From positions 687,001 to 751,000 of the forward strand of contig NC_092673.1 of NCBI RefSeq assembly GCF_964355755.1: a stretch of DNA of 64,000 bases, read 5' to 3'. A model generated the notes under the pieces. It was not told the DNA's origin, made no database searches, and saw only the letters and a list, made by a program, of their open reading frames with translations. A program made the position numbers and the translations under genes. The stretch is from Antedon mediterranea (taxonomy: Eukaryota; Echinodermata; Crinoidea; Comatulida; Antedonidae). Shown here in pieces: positions 1 to 11,659 of the stretch (positions are counted from its first letter, which is position 1; each line of letters opens with the position of its first letter).

Positions 1-1212
1 TTCTTCTTATTTAAAGACCATTTTCCTATAATTTGTGACAATTTGTAAAAATAATAAATATATATAATACTTTAAAAACATTAAACCAAGTCATTCCTTG
101 TCTTAAATAAACGTTTTATGGTAAATTATGATAGAAAGCTACGTAGATAGCTAGATAGATCACTTTGTGGTCCGAAACGTATAACTTTAGACCAAATTCA
201 TATTCATTTTTGTTGACATTTATTACATTTTTAGAGGTGTTTAACAATCCATATTTTATTAATATTGACAATGTTTATATAATATATCAAATAAATTGGT
301 AAAAAAAACCTAATTTTATTTTCAATTATTACTTCGAAAACTTTGTTTCGTGCAACAAAGGGCGTAACTTGTTTACATCGTTCGCATGACTAAAAAATCA
401 TGACTTTCGACAATGTTTAGAAAATGTTTGCTTTACTGCATCTTTAGCCCTAGTAGTACTACCCCATAGTGTCTCTGAAAATAAAGTTTGGGGAAAAAAG
501 CTTATTTTATGCTTATAAAACGCATATCAAAGCCGATGAATTTATGTGTGCCGAATCGTCCCGGGGCTAAAAACTTCATTTTTGTACAATAGGCAAGAGT
601 TTATAATTTGTGATTTGTAATTTTAAAACATGATTAAATTTAATTTACATGTTTTTTGATGCAAGTACAGTAGTTTTAAAAATTTCTTTTAAAATTCACC
701 TGTTTGTTTTTGGCGTTGCTGTTCTATTGTTAGTCAACTAAAAATATTGTTAGTTGAAAGGCTGGTTACAAAACCATTACACCAAATTTGCATACACATG
801 GTTGTAGTGAAATTAGCCTAATCACACACAGCATTGAGACACAAAAATATATATGTATTTTGTTTCTCATGAAGGAGAATTTTACAGTAGGCGGAGGTAT
901 TGATGATAAAAGAAGAGAATAAAATTGTGTAAATTGCGTAAACGTAAGGACAGTGAAACATCGTCAAAACAGGGTGATGCTCACAGAGACCACAAGTACA
1001 TGATACCAAGGGTAAGAACCAATTTTGTCACTATATTTTTAATATTATCACATATTTCCATTTAAAAGGTTTGTGTATTTCATGTAATGTTTAATGTGGG
1101 ACTGTTATTAGTTAAAATACACAATGTAATACGTAGTATTTGTGTTGTGAAAACATTTTCATGTAATTCTTAGAAAATGTATCATGTTTAAATATTCTGT
1201 TGTTAATGTTAG

Positions 1213-1350
1213 GAACTATGCCTTCCCCTGAAGTATATTTGTCCAGTTCCCAGAATGAAGATCTACACCTTTTCACCTGTGTGCTTTTGTCCTCTACAAA
1301 TAAGATTCTGGTGGCTGATGGACCACATGGATTAATGCCATAACATATAT
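1213..1350 (+). other. Exon-like island a of array unit (uncertain)
   Basis: The island follows an acceptor-like 'gttaatgttag' and ends exactly where the minisatellite begins with GTAAGT. One frame reads about 41 codons, starting TMPSPEVYLSSS and containing ILVADGPHG, before a TAA. This is weakly reminiscent of an NHL-repeat strand, but too short to assign. It recurs in every unit, for example 5759-5896, 10290-10431 and 20404-20545. Only trivial differences exist between copies, so selection cannot be judged. It could be a relic exon, a noncoding exon or chance. Confidence 0.3.
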
Positions 1351-2404
1351 GTAAGTAGGCCTGGTTACGTAAGTAGTAGGCCAGGTTGCGTAAGTAAGTG
1401 GCAGGCCAGGTTGCGTGCGTAAGTAGCAGGCCAGATTGCTTACGTAAGTAGTAGGCCAGGTTGCGTAAATAAGTAGCAGGCCAGGTTGCGTGCGTAAGTA
1501 GCAGGCCAGGTTGCGTGCGTAAGTAGCAGGCCAGGTTGCGTGCGTAAGTGGCAGGCCAGGTTGCGTGCGTAAGTGGCAGGCCAGGTTGCGTGCGTAAGTG
1601 GCAGGCCAGGTTGCGTGCGTAAGTGGCAGGCCAGGTTGCGTGCGTAAGTGGCAGACCAGGTTGCGTGCGTAAGTGGCAGGCCAGTTTGCGTGCGTAAGTA
1701 GCAAGCCAGGTTGCGTGCGTAAGTAGCAGGCCAGGTTGCGTGCGTAAGTAGCATGCCAGGTTGCGTGCGTAAGTAGCATGCCAGGTTGCGTGCGTAAGTA
1801 GCATGCCAGGTTGCGTGCGTAAGTAGCAGGCCAGGTTGCGTAAGTAAGTAGCAGGCCAGGTTGCGTAAGTAAGTACCAGGCCAGGTTGCGTAAGTGGCAG
1901 GCCAGGTTGCGTGCGTAAGTGGCAGGCCAGGTTGCGAGCGTAAGTGGCAGGCCAGGTTGCGTGCGTAAGTGGCAGGCCAGGTTGCGTGCGTAAGTGGCAG
2001 GCCAGGTTGCGTGCGTAAGTGGCAGGCCAGGTTGCGTGCGTAAGTGGAAGGCCAGGTTGCGTAAGTAAGTAGCAGGCCAGGTTGCGTGCGTAAGTAGCAG
2101 GGTAGGTTGCGTGCGTAAGTAGCAGGCCAGGTTGCGTGCGTAAGTAGCAGGCCAGGTTGCGTGAGTAAGTAGCAGGCCAGGTTGCGTGCGTAAGTAGCAG
2201 GCCAGGTTGCGTGCGTAAGTAGCAGGCCAGGTTGTGTAAGTAAGTAGAAGGCCAGGTTGCCTAAGTAAGTAGAAGGCCAGGTTGCGTGCGTAAGTAGAAG
2301 GCCAGGTTGCGTGCGTAAGTAGCAGGCCAGGTTGCGTGTGTAAGTAGCAGGCCAGGTTGCGTGCGTAAGTAGCAGGCCATGTTGCGTAAGTAAGTAGTAG
2401 GCCA
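1351..2404. repeat. 25-bp minisatellite (representative block; recurs in units 1-9)
   Basis: The unit is 25 bp, approximately GCAGGCCAGGTTGCGTGCGTAAGTA read circularly in variants (agtagc, agtggc, tgcgtgcg, tgcgtaag). Equivalent blocks are at 3722-4150, 5897-6950, 8260-8688, 10432-11262, 13006-14054, 15376-16499, 17821-18799 and 20546-21375. Because 25 is not a multiple of 3 and no minus-strand frame has a stop, every minus-strand frame reads as the same 25-residue cycle. The open frames (up to 368 codons) lack good ATG starts and are not called as genes. Each copy contains CGTAAGT on the plus strand. Confidence 0.95.
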
Positions 2405-2435
2405 GTTTATGTTTTTTTTTTACCCTTCTTTTCAG

Positions 2436-2501
2436 TAATCAAAACGTAGATGCGGATGCTGTGATGCTTGCTAACGTCAAGACGATTGTGGCTTCTCCTT
2501 G
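2436..2501 (+). other. Exon-like island b of array unit (uncertain)
   Basis: It follows a strong polypyrimidine tract and CAG, immediately after the minisatellite, and precedes GTTAGT. The frame after the first base is open (NQNVDADAVMLANVKTIV). Other units carry a 9-bp in-frame difference here (ANVATPW versus ASPW). Together with island a it makes the minisatellite look like the filling of an intron. Confidence 0.3.
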
Positions 2502-2685
2502 GTTAGTAGATTGTTTTAGTATACTAGATTAAAGGCAAATTAAATCTATGTCATAAGGTGTCCACTTTATTTATATTTGCATGGTTCAGCAATACCCTAA
2601 CAAACACCACATAATGTATGGCTACCTTTTTAGTTGAATATTAAATATAATTTTTTTAAATTATTATTGTGAATGCTTTACTCAG

Positions 2686-2760
2686 GATACGAAGAAATTT
2701 GGCGGACAAAACAGGATTAGCGAGAAATGCAGGTTAAAGCAATGTATTGGATTGCCTTTG
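2686..2760 (+). other. Exon-like island c of array unit (uncertain)
   Basis: A 75-base stretch between 'tttactcag' and 'gtaagttctg', both close to consensus. Spliced to island b it reads WIRRNLADKTGLARNAG and then TAA. Island c is present in every complete unit with few changes; one of them (gcg to gca) is silent in that frame. The evidence is too thin to call a gene. Confidence 0.3.
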
Positions 2761-2790
2761 GTAAGTTCTGTACTTAATTAAAGAATTTCC

Positions 2791-4547
2791 TTTCTTCTTA
2801 TTTAAAGACCATTTTCCTATAATTTGTGACAATTTGTAAAAATAATAAATATATATAATACTTTAAAAACATTAAACCAAGTCATTCCTTGTCTTAAATA
2901 AACGTTTTATGGTAAATTATGATAGAAAGCTACGTAGATAGCTAGATAGATCACTTTGTGGTCCGAAACGTATAACTTTAGACCAAATTCATATTCATTT
3001 TTGTTGACATTTATTACATTTTTAGAGGTGTTTAACAATCCATATTTTATTAATATTGACAATGTTTGTATAATATATCAAATAAATTGGTAAAAAAAAC
3101 CTAATTTTATTTTCAATTATTACTTCGAAAACTTTGTTTCGTGCAACAAAGGGCGTAACTTGTTTACATCGTTCGCATGACTAAAAAATCATGACTTTCG
3201 ACAATGTTTAGAAAATGTTTGCTTTATTGCATCTTTAGCCCTAGTAGTACTACCCCATAGTGTCTGTCTCTGAAAATAAAGTTTGGGGAAAAAAGCTTAT
3301 TTTATGCTTATAAAACGCATATCAAAGCCGATGAATTTATGTGTGCCGAATCGTCCCGGGGCTAAAAACTTCATTTTTGTACAATAGGCAAGATTTTGTC
3401 ACTATATTTTTAATATTATCACATATTTCCATTTAAAAGGTTTGTGTATTTCATGTAATGTTTAATGTGGGACTGTTATTAGTTAAAATACACAATGTAA
3501 TACGTAGTATTTGTGTTGTGAAAACATTTTCATGTAATTCTTAGAAAATGTATCATGTTTAAATATTCTGTTGTTAATGTTAGGAACTATGCCTTCCCCT
3601 GAAGTATATTTGTCCAGTTCCCAGAATGAAGATCTACACCTTTTCACCTGTGTGCTTTTGTCCTCTAAAAATAAGATTCTGGTGGCTGATGGACCACATG
3701 GATTAATGCCATAACATATATGTAAGTAGGCCTGGTTACGTAAGTAGTAGGCCAGGTTGCGTACGTAAGTAGGCCAGGTTGCGTAAGTAGCAGGCCAGAT
3801 TGCTTACGTAAGTAGTAGGCCAGGTTGCGTACTTAAGTAGTAGGTCAGGTTATGCAAGTAGCAGGCCAGGTTGCGTGCGTAAGTAGCAGGCCAGGTCGCG
3901 TGCGTAAGTAGCAGGCCAGGTTGCGTGCGTAAGTAGCAGGCCAGGTTGCGTGAGTAAGTAGCAGGCCAGGTTGCCTGCGTAAGTAGCAGGCCAGGTTGCG
4001 TGCGTAAGTAGCAGGCCAGGTTGCGTGAGTAAGTAGCAGGCCAGGTTGCCTGCGTAAGTAGCAGGCCAGGTTGCGTGCGTAAGTAGCAGGCCAGGTTGCG
4101 TAAGTAAGTACAGGCAGAAGGCCAGGTTGCGTAAGTAAGTAGTAGGCCAGTTTATGTTGTTTTTTTATCCTTTTTTTCAGTAATCAAAACGTAGATACGG
4201 ATGCTGTGATGCTTGCTAACGTCAAGACAATTGTGGCGAATGTGGCTACTCCTTGGTTAGTAGATTGTTTTAGTATACTAGATTAATGGCAAATTAAATC
4301 TATGTCATAAGGTGTCCACTTTATTTATATTTGCATGGTTCAGCAATACCCTAACAAACACCACATAATGTATGGCTACCTTTTTAGTTGAATATTAAAT
4401 ATAATTTGTTTAAATTATTATTGTGAATGCTTTATTCAGGATACGAAGAAATTTGGCGGACAAAACAGGATTAGCAAGAAATGCAGGTTAAAGCAATGTA
4501 TTGGATTGTCTTTGGTAAGTTCTGTACTTAATTAAGGAATTTATTTA
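2791..4547. repeat. Array unit 2 (short form)
   Basis: A short unit with its minisatellite at about 3722-4150. It includes a repeat variant, an extra 'caggcag' near the right end of the minisatellite, that recurs only in units 4 and 8. The join that removes the long-form segment lies near 3392, where 'acaataggcaag' is followed directly by 'attttgtcac'. Confidence 0.9.
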
Positions 4548-7337
4548 CTTCTTATCTAAAGACCATTTTCCTATAATTTGTGATAATTTGTAAAAATAAT
4601 AAATATATATAATACTTTAAAAACATTAAACCAAGTCATTCCTTGTCTTAAATATACGTTTTATGGTAAATTATGATAGAAAGCTACGTAGATAGCTAGA
4701 TAGATCACTTTGTGGTCCGAAACGTATAACTTTAGACCAAATTCATATTCATTTTTGTTGACATTTATCACATTTTTAGAGGTGTTTAACAATCCATATT
4801 TTATTAATATTGACAATGTTTATATAATATATCAAATAAATTGGTAAAAAAAAACCTAATTTTATTTTCAATTATTACTTCGAAAACTTTGTTTCGTGCA
4901 ACAAAGGGCGTAACTTGTTTACATCGTTCGCATGACTAAAAAATCATGACTTTCGACAATGTTTAGAAAATGTTTGCTTTACTGCATCTTTAGCCCTAGT
5001 AGTACTACCCCATAGTGTCTCTGAAAATAAAGTTTGGGGAAAAAAGCTTATTTTATGCTTATAAAACGCATATCAAAGCCGATGAATTTATGTGTGCCGA
5101 ATCGTCCCGGGGCTAAAAACTTCATTTTTGTACAATAGGCAAGAGTTTATAATTTGTGATTTGTAATTTTAAAACATGATTAAATTTAATTTACATGTTT
5201 TTTGATGCAAGTACAGTAGTTTTAAAAATTTCTTTTAAAATTCACCTGTTTGTTTTTGGCGTTGCTGTTCTATTGTTAGTCAACTAAAAATATTGTTAGT
5301 TGAAAGGCTGGTTACAAAACCATTACACCAAATTTGCATACACATGGTTGTAGTGAAATTAGCCTAATCACACACAGCATTGAGACACAAAAATATATAT
5401 GTATTTTGTTTCTCATGAAGGAGAATTTTACAGTAGGCGGAGGTATTGATGATAAAAGAAGAGAATAAAATTGTGTAAATTGCGTAAACGTAAGGACAGT
5501 GAAACATCGTCAAAACAGGGTGATGCTCACAGAGACCACAAGTACATGATACCAAGGGTAAGAACCAATTTTGTCACTATATTTTTAATATTATCACATA
5601 TTTCCATTTAAAAGGTTTGTGTATTTCATGTAATGTTTAATGTGGGACTGTTATTAGTTAAAATACACAATGTAATACGTAGTATTTGTGTTGTGAAAAC
5701 ATTTTCATGTAATTCTTAGAAAATGTATCATGTTTAAATATTCTGTTGTTAATGTTAGGAACTATGCCTTCCCCTGAAGTATATTTGTCCAGTTCCCAGA
5801 ATGAAGATCTACACCTTTTCACCTGTGTGCTTTTGTCCTCTACAAATAAGATTCTGGTGGCTGATGGACCACATGGATTAATGCCATAACATATATGTAA
5901 GTAGGCCTGGTTACGTAAGTAGTAGGCCAGGTTGCGTAAGTAAGTGGCAGGCCAGGTTGCGTGCGTAAGTAGCAGGCCAGATTGCTTACGTAAGTAGTAG
6001 GCCAGGTTGCGTAAATAAGTAGCAGGCCAGGTTGCGTGCGTAAGTAGCAGGCCAGGTTGCGTGCGTAAGTAGCAGGCCAGGTTGCGTGCGTAAGTGGCAG
6101 GCCAGGTTGCGTGCGTAAGTGGCAGGCCAGGTTGCGTGCGTAAGTGGCAGGCCAGGTTGCGTGCGTAAGTGGCAGGCCAGGTTGCGTGCGTAAGTGGCAG
6201 ACCAGGTTGCGTGCGTAAGTGGCAGGCCAGTTTGCGTGCGTAAGTAGCAAGCCAGGTTGCGTGCGTAAGTAGCAGGCCAGGTTGCGTGCGTAAGTAGCAT
6301 GCCAGGTTGCGTGCGTAAGTAGCATGCCAGGTTGCGTGCGTAAGTAGCATGCCAGGTTGCGTGCGTAAGTAGCAGGCCAGGTTGCGTAAGTAAGTAGCAG
6401 GCCAGGTTGCGTAAGTAAGTACCAGGCCAGGTTGCGTAAGTGGCAGGCCAGGTTGCGTGCGTAAGTGGCAGGCCAGGTTGCGAGCGTAAGTGGCAGGCCA
6501 GGTTGCGTGCGTAAGTGGCAGGCCAGGTTCCGTGCGTAAGTGGCAGGCCAGGTTGCGTGCGTAAGTGGCAGGCCAGGTTGCGTGCGTAAGTGGAAGGCCA
6601 GGTTGCGTAAGTAAGTAGCAGGCCAGGTTGCGTGCGTAAGTAGCAGGGTAGGTTGCGTGCGTAAGTAGCAGGCCAGGTTGCGTGCGTAAGTAGCAGGCCA
6701 GGTTGCGTGAGTAAGTAGCAGGCCAGGTTGCGTGCGTAAGTAGCAGGCCAGGTTGCGTGCGTAAGTAGCAGGCCAGGTTGCGTAAGTAAGTAGAAGGCCA
6801 GGTTGCCTAAGTAAGTAGAAGGCCAGGTTGCGTGCGTAAGTAGAAGGCCAGGTTGCGTGCGTAAGTAGCAGGCCAGGTTGCGTGCGTAAGTAGCAGGCCA
6901 GGTTGCGTGCGTAAGTAGCAGGCCATGTTGCGTAAGTAAGTAGTAGGCCAGTTTATGTTTTTTTTTTACCCTTCTTTTCAGTAATCAAAACGTAGATGCG
7001 GATGCTGTGATGCTTGCTAACGTCAAGACGATTGTGGCTTCTCCTTGGTTAGTAGATTGTTTTAGTATACTAGATTAAAGGCAAATTAAATCTATGTCAT
7101 AAGGTGTCCACTTTATTTATATTTGCATGGTTCAGCAATACCCTAACAAACACCACATAATGTATGGCTACCTTTTTAGTTGAATATTAAATATAATTTT
7201 TTTAAATTATTATTGTGAATGCTTTACTCAGGATACGAAGAAATTTGGCGGACAAAACAGGATTAGCGAGAAATGCAGGTTAAAGCAATGTATTGGATTG
7301 CCTTTGGTAAGTTCTGTACTTAATTAAAGAATTTCCT
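4548..7337. repeat. Array unit 3 (long form, near-copy of unit 1)
   Basis: A long unit with its minisatellite at about 5897-6950. It matches unit 1 at a constant offset of 4546 bp, including the order of variant minisatellite copies. Amplification of the two-unit block therefore postdates divergence of the minisatellite variants. Confidence 0.9.
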
Positions 7338-9084
7338 TTCTTCTTATTTAAAGACCATTTTCCTATAATTTGTGACAATTTGTAAAAATAATAAATATAT
7401 ATAATACTTTAAAAACATTAAACCAAGTCATTCCTTGTCTTAAATAAACGTTTTATGGTAAATTATGATAGAAAGCTACGTAGATAGCTAGATAGATCAC
7501 TTTGTGGTCCGAAACGTATAACTTTAGACCAAATTCATATTCATTTTTGTTGACATTTATTACATTTTTAGAGGTGTTTAACAATCCATATTTTATTAAT
7601 ATTGACAATGTTTATATAATATATCAAATAAATTGGTAAAAAAAACCTAATTTTTTTTTCAATTATTACTTCGAAAACTTTGTTTCGTGCAACAAAGGGC
7701 GTAACTTGTTTACATCGTTCGCATGACTAAAAAATCATGACTTTCGACAATGTTTAGAAAATGTTTGCTTTATTGCATCTTTAGCCCTAGTAGTACTACC
7801 CCATAGTGTCTCTGAAAATAAAGTTTGGGGAAAAAAGCTTATTTTATGCTTATAAAACGCATATCAAAGCCGATGAATTTATGTGTGCCGAATCGTCCCG
7901 GGGCTAAAAACTTCATTTTTGTACAATAGGCAAGATTTTGTCACTATATTTTTAATATTATCACATATTTCCATTTAAAAGGTTTGTGTATTTCATGTAA
8001 TGTTTAATGTGGGACTGTTATTAGTTAAAATACACAATGTAATACGTAGTATTTGTGTTGTGAAAACATTTTCATGTAATTCTTAGAAAATGTATCATGT
8101 TTAAATATTCTGTTGTTAATGTTAGGAACTATGCCTTCCCCTGAAGTATATTTGTCCAGTTCCCAGAATGAAGATCTACACCTTTTCACCTGTGTGCTTT
8201 TGTCCTCTAAAAATAAGATTCTGGTGGCTGATGGACCACATGGATTAATGCCATAACATGTAAGTAGGCCTGGTTACGTAAGTAGTAGGCCAGGTTGCGT
8301 ACGTAAGTAGGCCAGGTTGCGTAAGTAGCAGGCCAGATTGCTTACGTAAGTAGTAGGCCAGGTTGCGTACTTAAGTAGTAGGTCAGGTTATGCAAGTAGC
8401 AGGCCAGGTTGCGTGCGTAAGTAGCAGGCCAGGTCGCGTGCGTAAGTAGCAGGCCAGGTTGCGTGCGTAAGTAGCAGGCCAGGTTGCGTGAGTAAGTAGC
8501 AGGCCAGGTTGCCTGCGTAAGTAGCAGGCCAGGTTGCGTGCGTAAGTAGCAGGCCAGGTTGCGTGAGTAAGTAGCAGGCCAGGTTGCCTGCGTAAGTAGC
8601 AGGCCAGGTTGCGTGCGTAAGTAGCAGGCCAGGTTGCGTAAGTAAGTACAGGCAGAAGGCCAGGTTGCGTAAGTAAGTAGTAGGCCAGTTTATGTTGTTT
8701 TTTTATCCTTTTTTTCAGTAATCAAAACGTAGATACGGATGCTGTGATGCTTGCTAACGTCAAGACAATTGTGGCGAATGTGGCTACTCCTTGGTTAGTA
8801 GATTGTTTTAGTATACTAGATTAATGGCAAATTAAATCTATGTCATAAGGTGTCCACTTTATTTATATTTGCATGGTTCAGCAATACCCTAACAAACACC
8901 ACATAATGTATGGCTACCTTTTTAGTTGAATATTAAATATAATTTGTTTAAATTATTATTGTGAATGCTTTATTCAGGATACGAAGAAATTTGGCGGACA
9001 AAACAGGATTAGCAAGAAATGCAGGTTAAAGCAATGTATTGGATTGTCTTTGGTAAGTTCTGTACTTAATTAAGGAATTTATTT
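7338..9084. repeat. Array unit 4 (short form, near-copy of unit 2)
   Basis: A short unit with its minisatellite at about 8260-8688. It matches unit 2 at about the 4546-bp offset but lacks four bases ('tata') just before the first minisatellite copy. Confidence 0.9.
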
Positions 9085-11659
9085 ACTTCTTATCTAAAGA
9101 CCATTTTCCTATAATTTGTGATAATTTGTAAAAATAATAAATATATATAATACTTTAAAAACATTAAACCAAGTCATTCCTTGTCTTAAATATACGTTTT
9201 ATGGTAAATTATGATAGAAAGCTACGTAGATAGCTAGATAGATCACTTTGTGGTCCGAAACGTATAACTTTAGACCAAATTCATATTCATTTTTGTTGAC
9301 ATTTATCACATTTTTAGAGGTGTTTAACAATCCATATTTTATTAATATTGACAATGTTTATATAATATATCAAATAAATTGCTAAAAAAAACCTAATTTT
9401 ATTTTCAATTATTACTTCGAAAACTTTGTTTCGTGCAACAAAGGGCGTAACTTGTTTACATCGTTCGCATGACTAAAAAATCATGACTTTCGACAATGTT
9501 TAGAAAATGTTTGCTTTATTGCATCTTTAGCCCTAGTAGTACTACCCCATAGTGTCTGTCTCTGAAAATAAAGTTTGGGGAAAAAAGCTTATTTTATGCT
9601 TATAAAACGCATATCAAAGCCGATGAATTTATATGTGCCGAATCGTCCCGGGGCTAAAAACTTCATTTTTGTACAATAGGTAAGAGTTCATAATTTGTGA
9701 TTTGTAATTTTAAAACATGATTAAATTTAATTTACATGTTTTTTGAAGCAAGTAGTTTTAAAAATTTCTTTTAAAATTCACCTGTATGTTTTTGGCGTTG
9801 CTGTTCTATTATTAGTCAACTGAAAATATTGTTAGTTGAAAGGCTGGTTACAAAACCATTACACCAAATTTGCATACACAAGGTTGTAGTGAAATTAGCC
9901 TAATCACACACAGCATTGAGACACAAAAATATATATGTATTTTGTTTCTCATGAAGGAGAATTTTACAGTAGGCGGAGGTATTGATGATAAAAGAAGAGA
10001 ATAAAATTGTGTAAATTGCGTAAACGTAAGGACATTGAAACATCGTCAAAACAGGGTGATGCTCACAGAGACCACAAGTACATGATACCAAGGGTAAGAA
10101 CCAATTTTGTCACTATATTTTTAATATTATCACATATTTCCATTTAAAAGGTTTGTGTATTTCATGTAATGTTTAATGTGGGACTGTTATTAGTTAAAAT
10201 ACACAATGTAATACGTAGTATTTGTGATGTGAAAACATTTTCATGTAATTCTTAGAAAATGTATCATGTTTAAATATTCTGTTGTTAATGTTAGGAACTA
10301 TGCCTTCCCCTGAAGTATATTTGTCCAGTTCCCAGAATGAAGATCTACACCTTTTCACCTGTGTGCTTTTGTCCTCTACAAATAAGATTCTGGTGGCTGA
10401 TGGACCACATGGATTAATGCCATAACATATATGTAAGTAGGCCTGGTTACGTAAGTAGTAGGCCAGGTTGCGTACGTAAGTAGCAGGCCAGGTTGCGTAC
10501 GTAAGTAGCAGGCCAGGTTGCGTGCGTAAGTGGCAGGCCAGGTTGCGTGCGTAAGTGGCAGGCCAGGTTATGCAAGTAGCAGGCCAGGTTCCGTGCGTAA
10601 GTAGCAGGCCAGGTTCCGTGCGTAAGTAGCAGGCCAGGTTGCGTAAGTAAGTGGCAGGCCAGGTTGCGTGCGTAAGTGGCAGGCCAGGTTGCGTGCGTAA
10701 GTGGCAGGCCAGGTTGCGTGCGTAAGTGGCAGGCCAGGTTGCGTGCGTAAGTGGCAGGCCAGGTTGCGTGCGTAAGTGGCAGGCCAGGTTGCGTGCGTAA
10801 GTGGCAGGCCAGGTTGCGTGCGTAAGTGGCAGGCCAGGTTGCGTGCGTAAGTGGCAGGCCAGGTTGCGTGCGTAAGTGGCAGGGCAGGTTGCGTGCGTAA
10901 GTGGCAGGGCAGGTTGCGTGCGTAAGTAGCAGGCCAGGTTGCGTGAGTAAGTAGCAGGCCAGGTTGCATGCGTAAGTAGCAGGCCAGGTTGCGTAAGTAA
11001 GTAGCAGGGCAGGTTGCGTGCGTAAGTAGCTGGCCAGGTTGCGTGCGTAAGTAGCAGGGCAGGTTGCGTGCGTAAGTAGCTGGCCAGGTTGCGTGCGTAA
11101 GTAGCAGGCCAGGTTGCGTGCGTAAGTAGCAGGCCAGGTTGCGTGCGTAAATAGCAGGCCAGGTTGCGTGCGTAAGTAGCAGGCCAGGTTGCGTAAGTAA
11201 GTAGAAGGCCAGGTTGCGTAAGTAAGTAGCAGGCCAGGTTGCGTAAGTAAGTAGTAGGCCAGTTTATGGTTTTTTTTTACCCTTCTTTTCAGTAATCAAA
11301 ACGTAGATACGGATGCTGTGATGCTTGCTAACGTCAAGACGATTGTGGGGAATGTGACTACTCCTTGGTTAGTAGATTGTTTTAGTATACTAGATTAAAG
11401 GCAAATTAAATCTATGTCATAAGGTGTCCACTTTATTTATATTTGCATGGTTCAGCAATACCCTAACAAACATCACATAATGTATGGCTACCTTTTTAGT
11501 TGAATATTAAATATAATTTTTTTAAATTATTATTGTGAATGCTTTATTCAGGATACGAAGAAATTTGGCGGACAAAACAGGATTAGCGAGAAATGCAGGT
11601 TAAAGCAATGTATTGGATTGCCTTTGGTAAGTTCTGTACTTAATTATGGAATATATTTT
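9085..11659. repeat. Array unit 5 (long form)
   Basis: A long unit with its minisatellite at about 10432-11262. The middle is a nearly uniform run of the 'agtggcaggccagg' variant, and the same layout returns in unit 9, so these two units share a recent common ancestor. Confidence 0.9.

Larger units (their letters stand above)
1..2790. repeat. Array unit 1 (long form)
   Basis: A long unit whose 25-bp minisatellite occupies about 1351-2404 (about 42 copies). It carries the segment missing from short units (about 575-1035). Unit 1 plus unit 2 form a 4546-bp block that is repeated almost unchanged as units 3 and 4. The window starts inside or at the edge of this unit, so the array probably continues to the left. 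Confidence 0.9.

Noticed and set aside
818-1009. 63-codon minus-strand frame repeated in each long unit
   Set aside because: Conservation merely follows the near-identity of the array units; no start context, domain or splice logic, and a plus-strand donor lies within the same segment.
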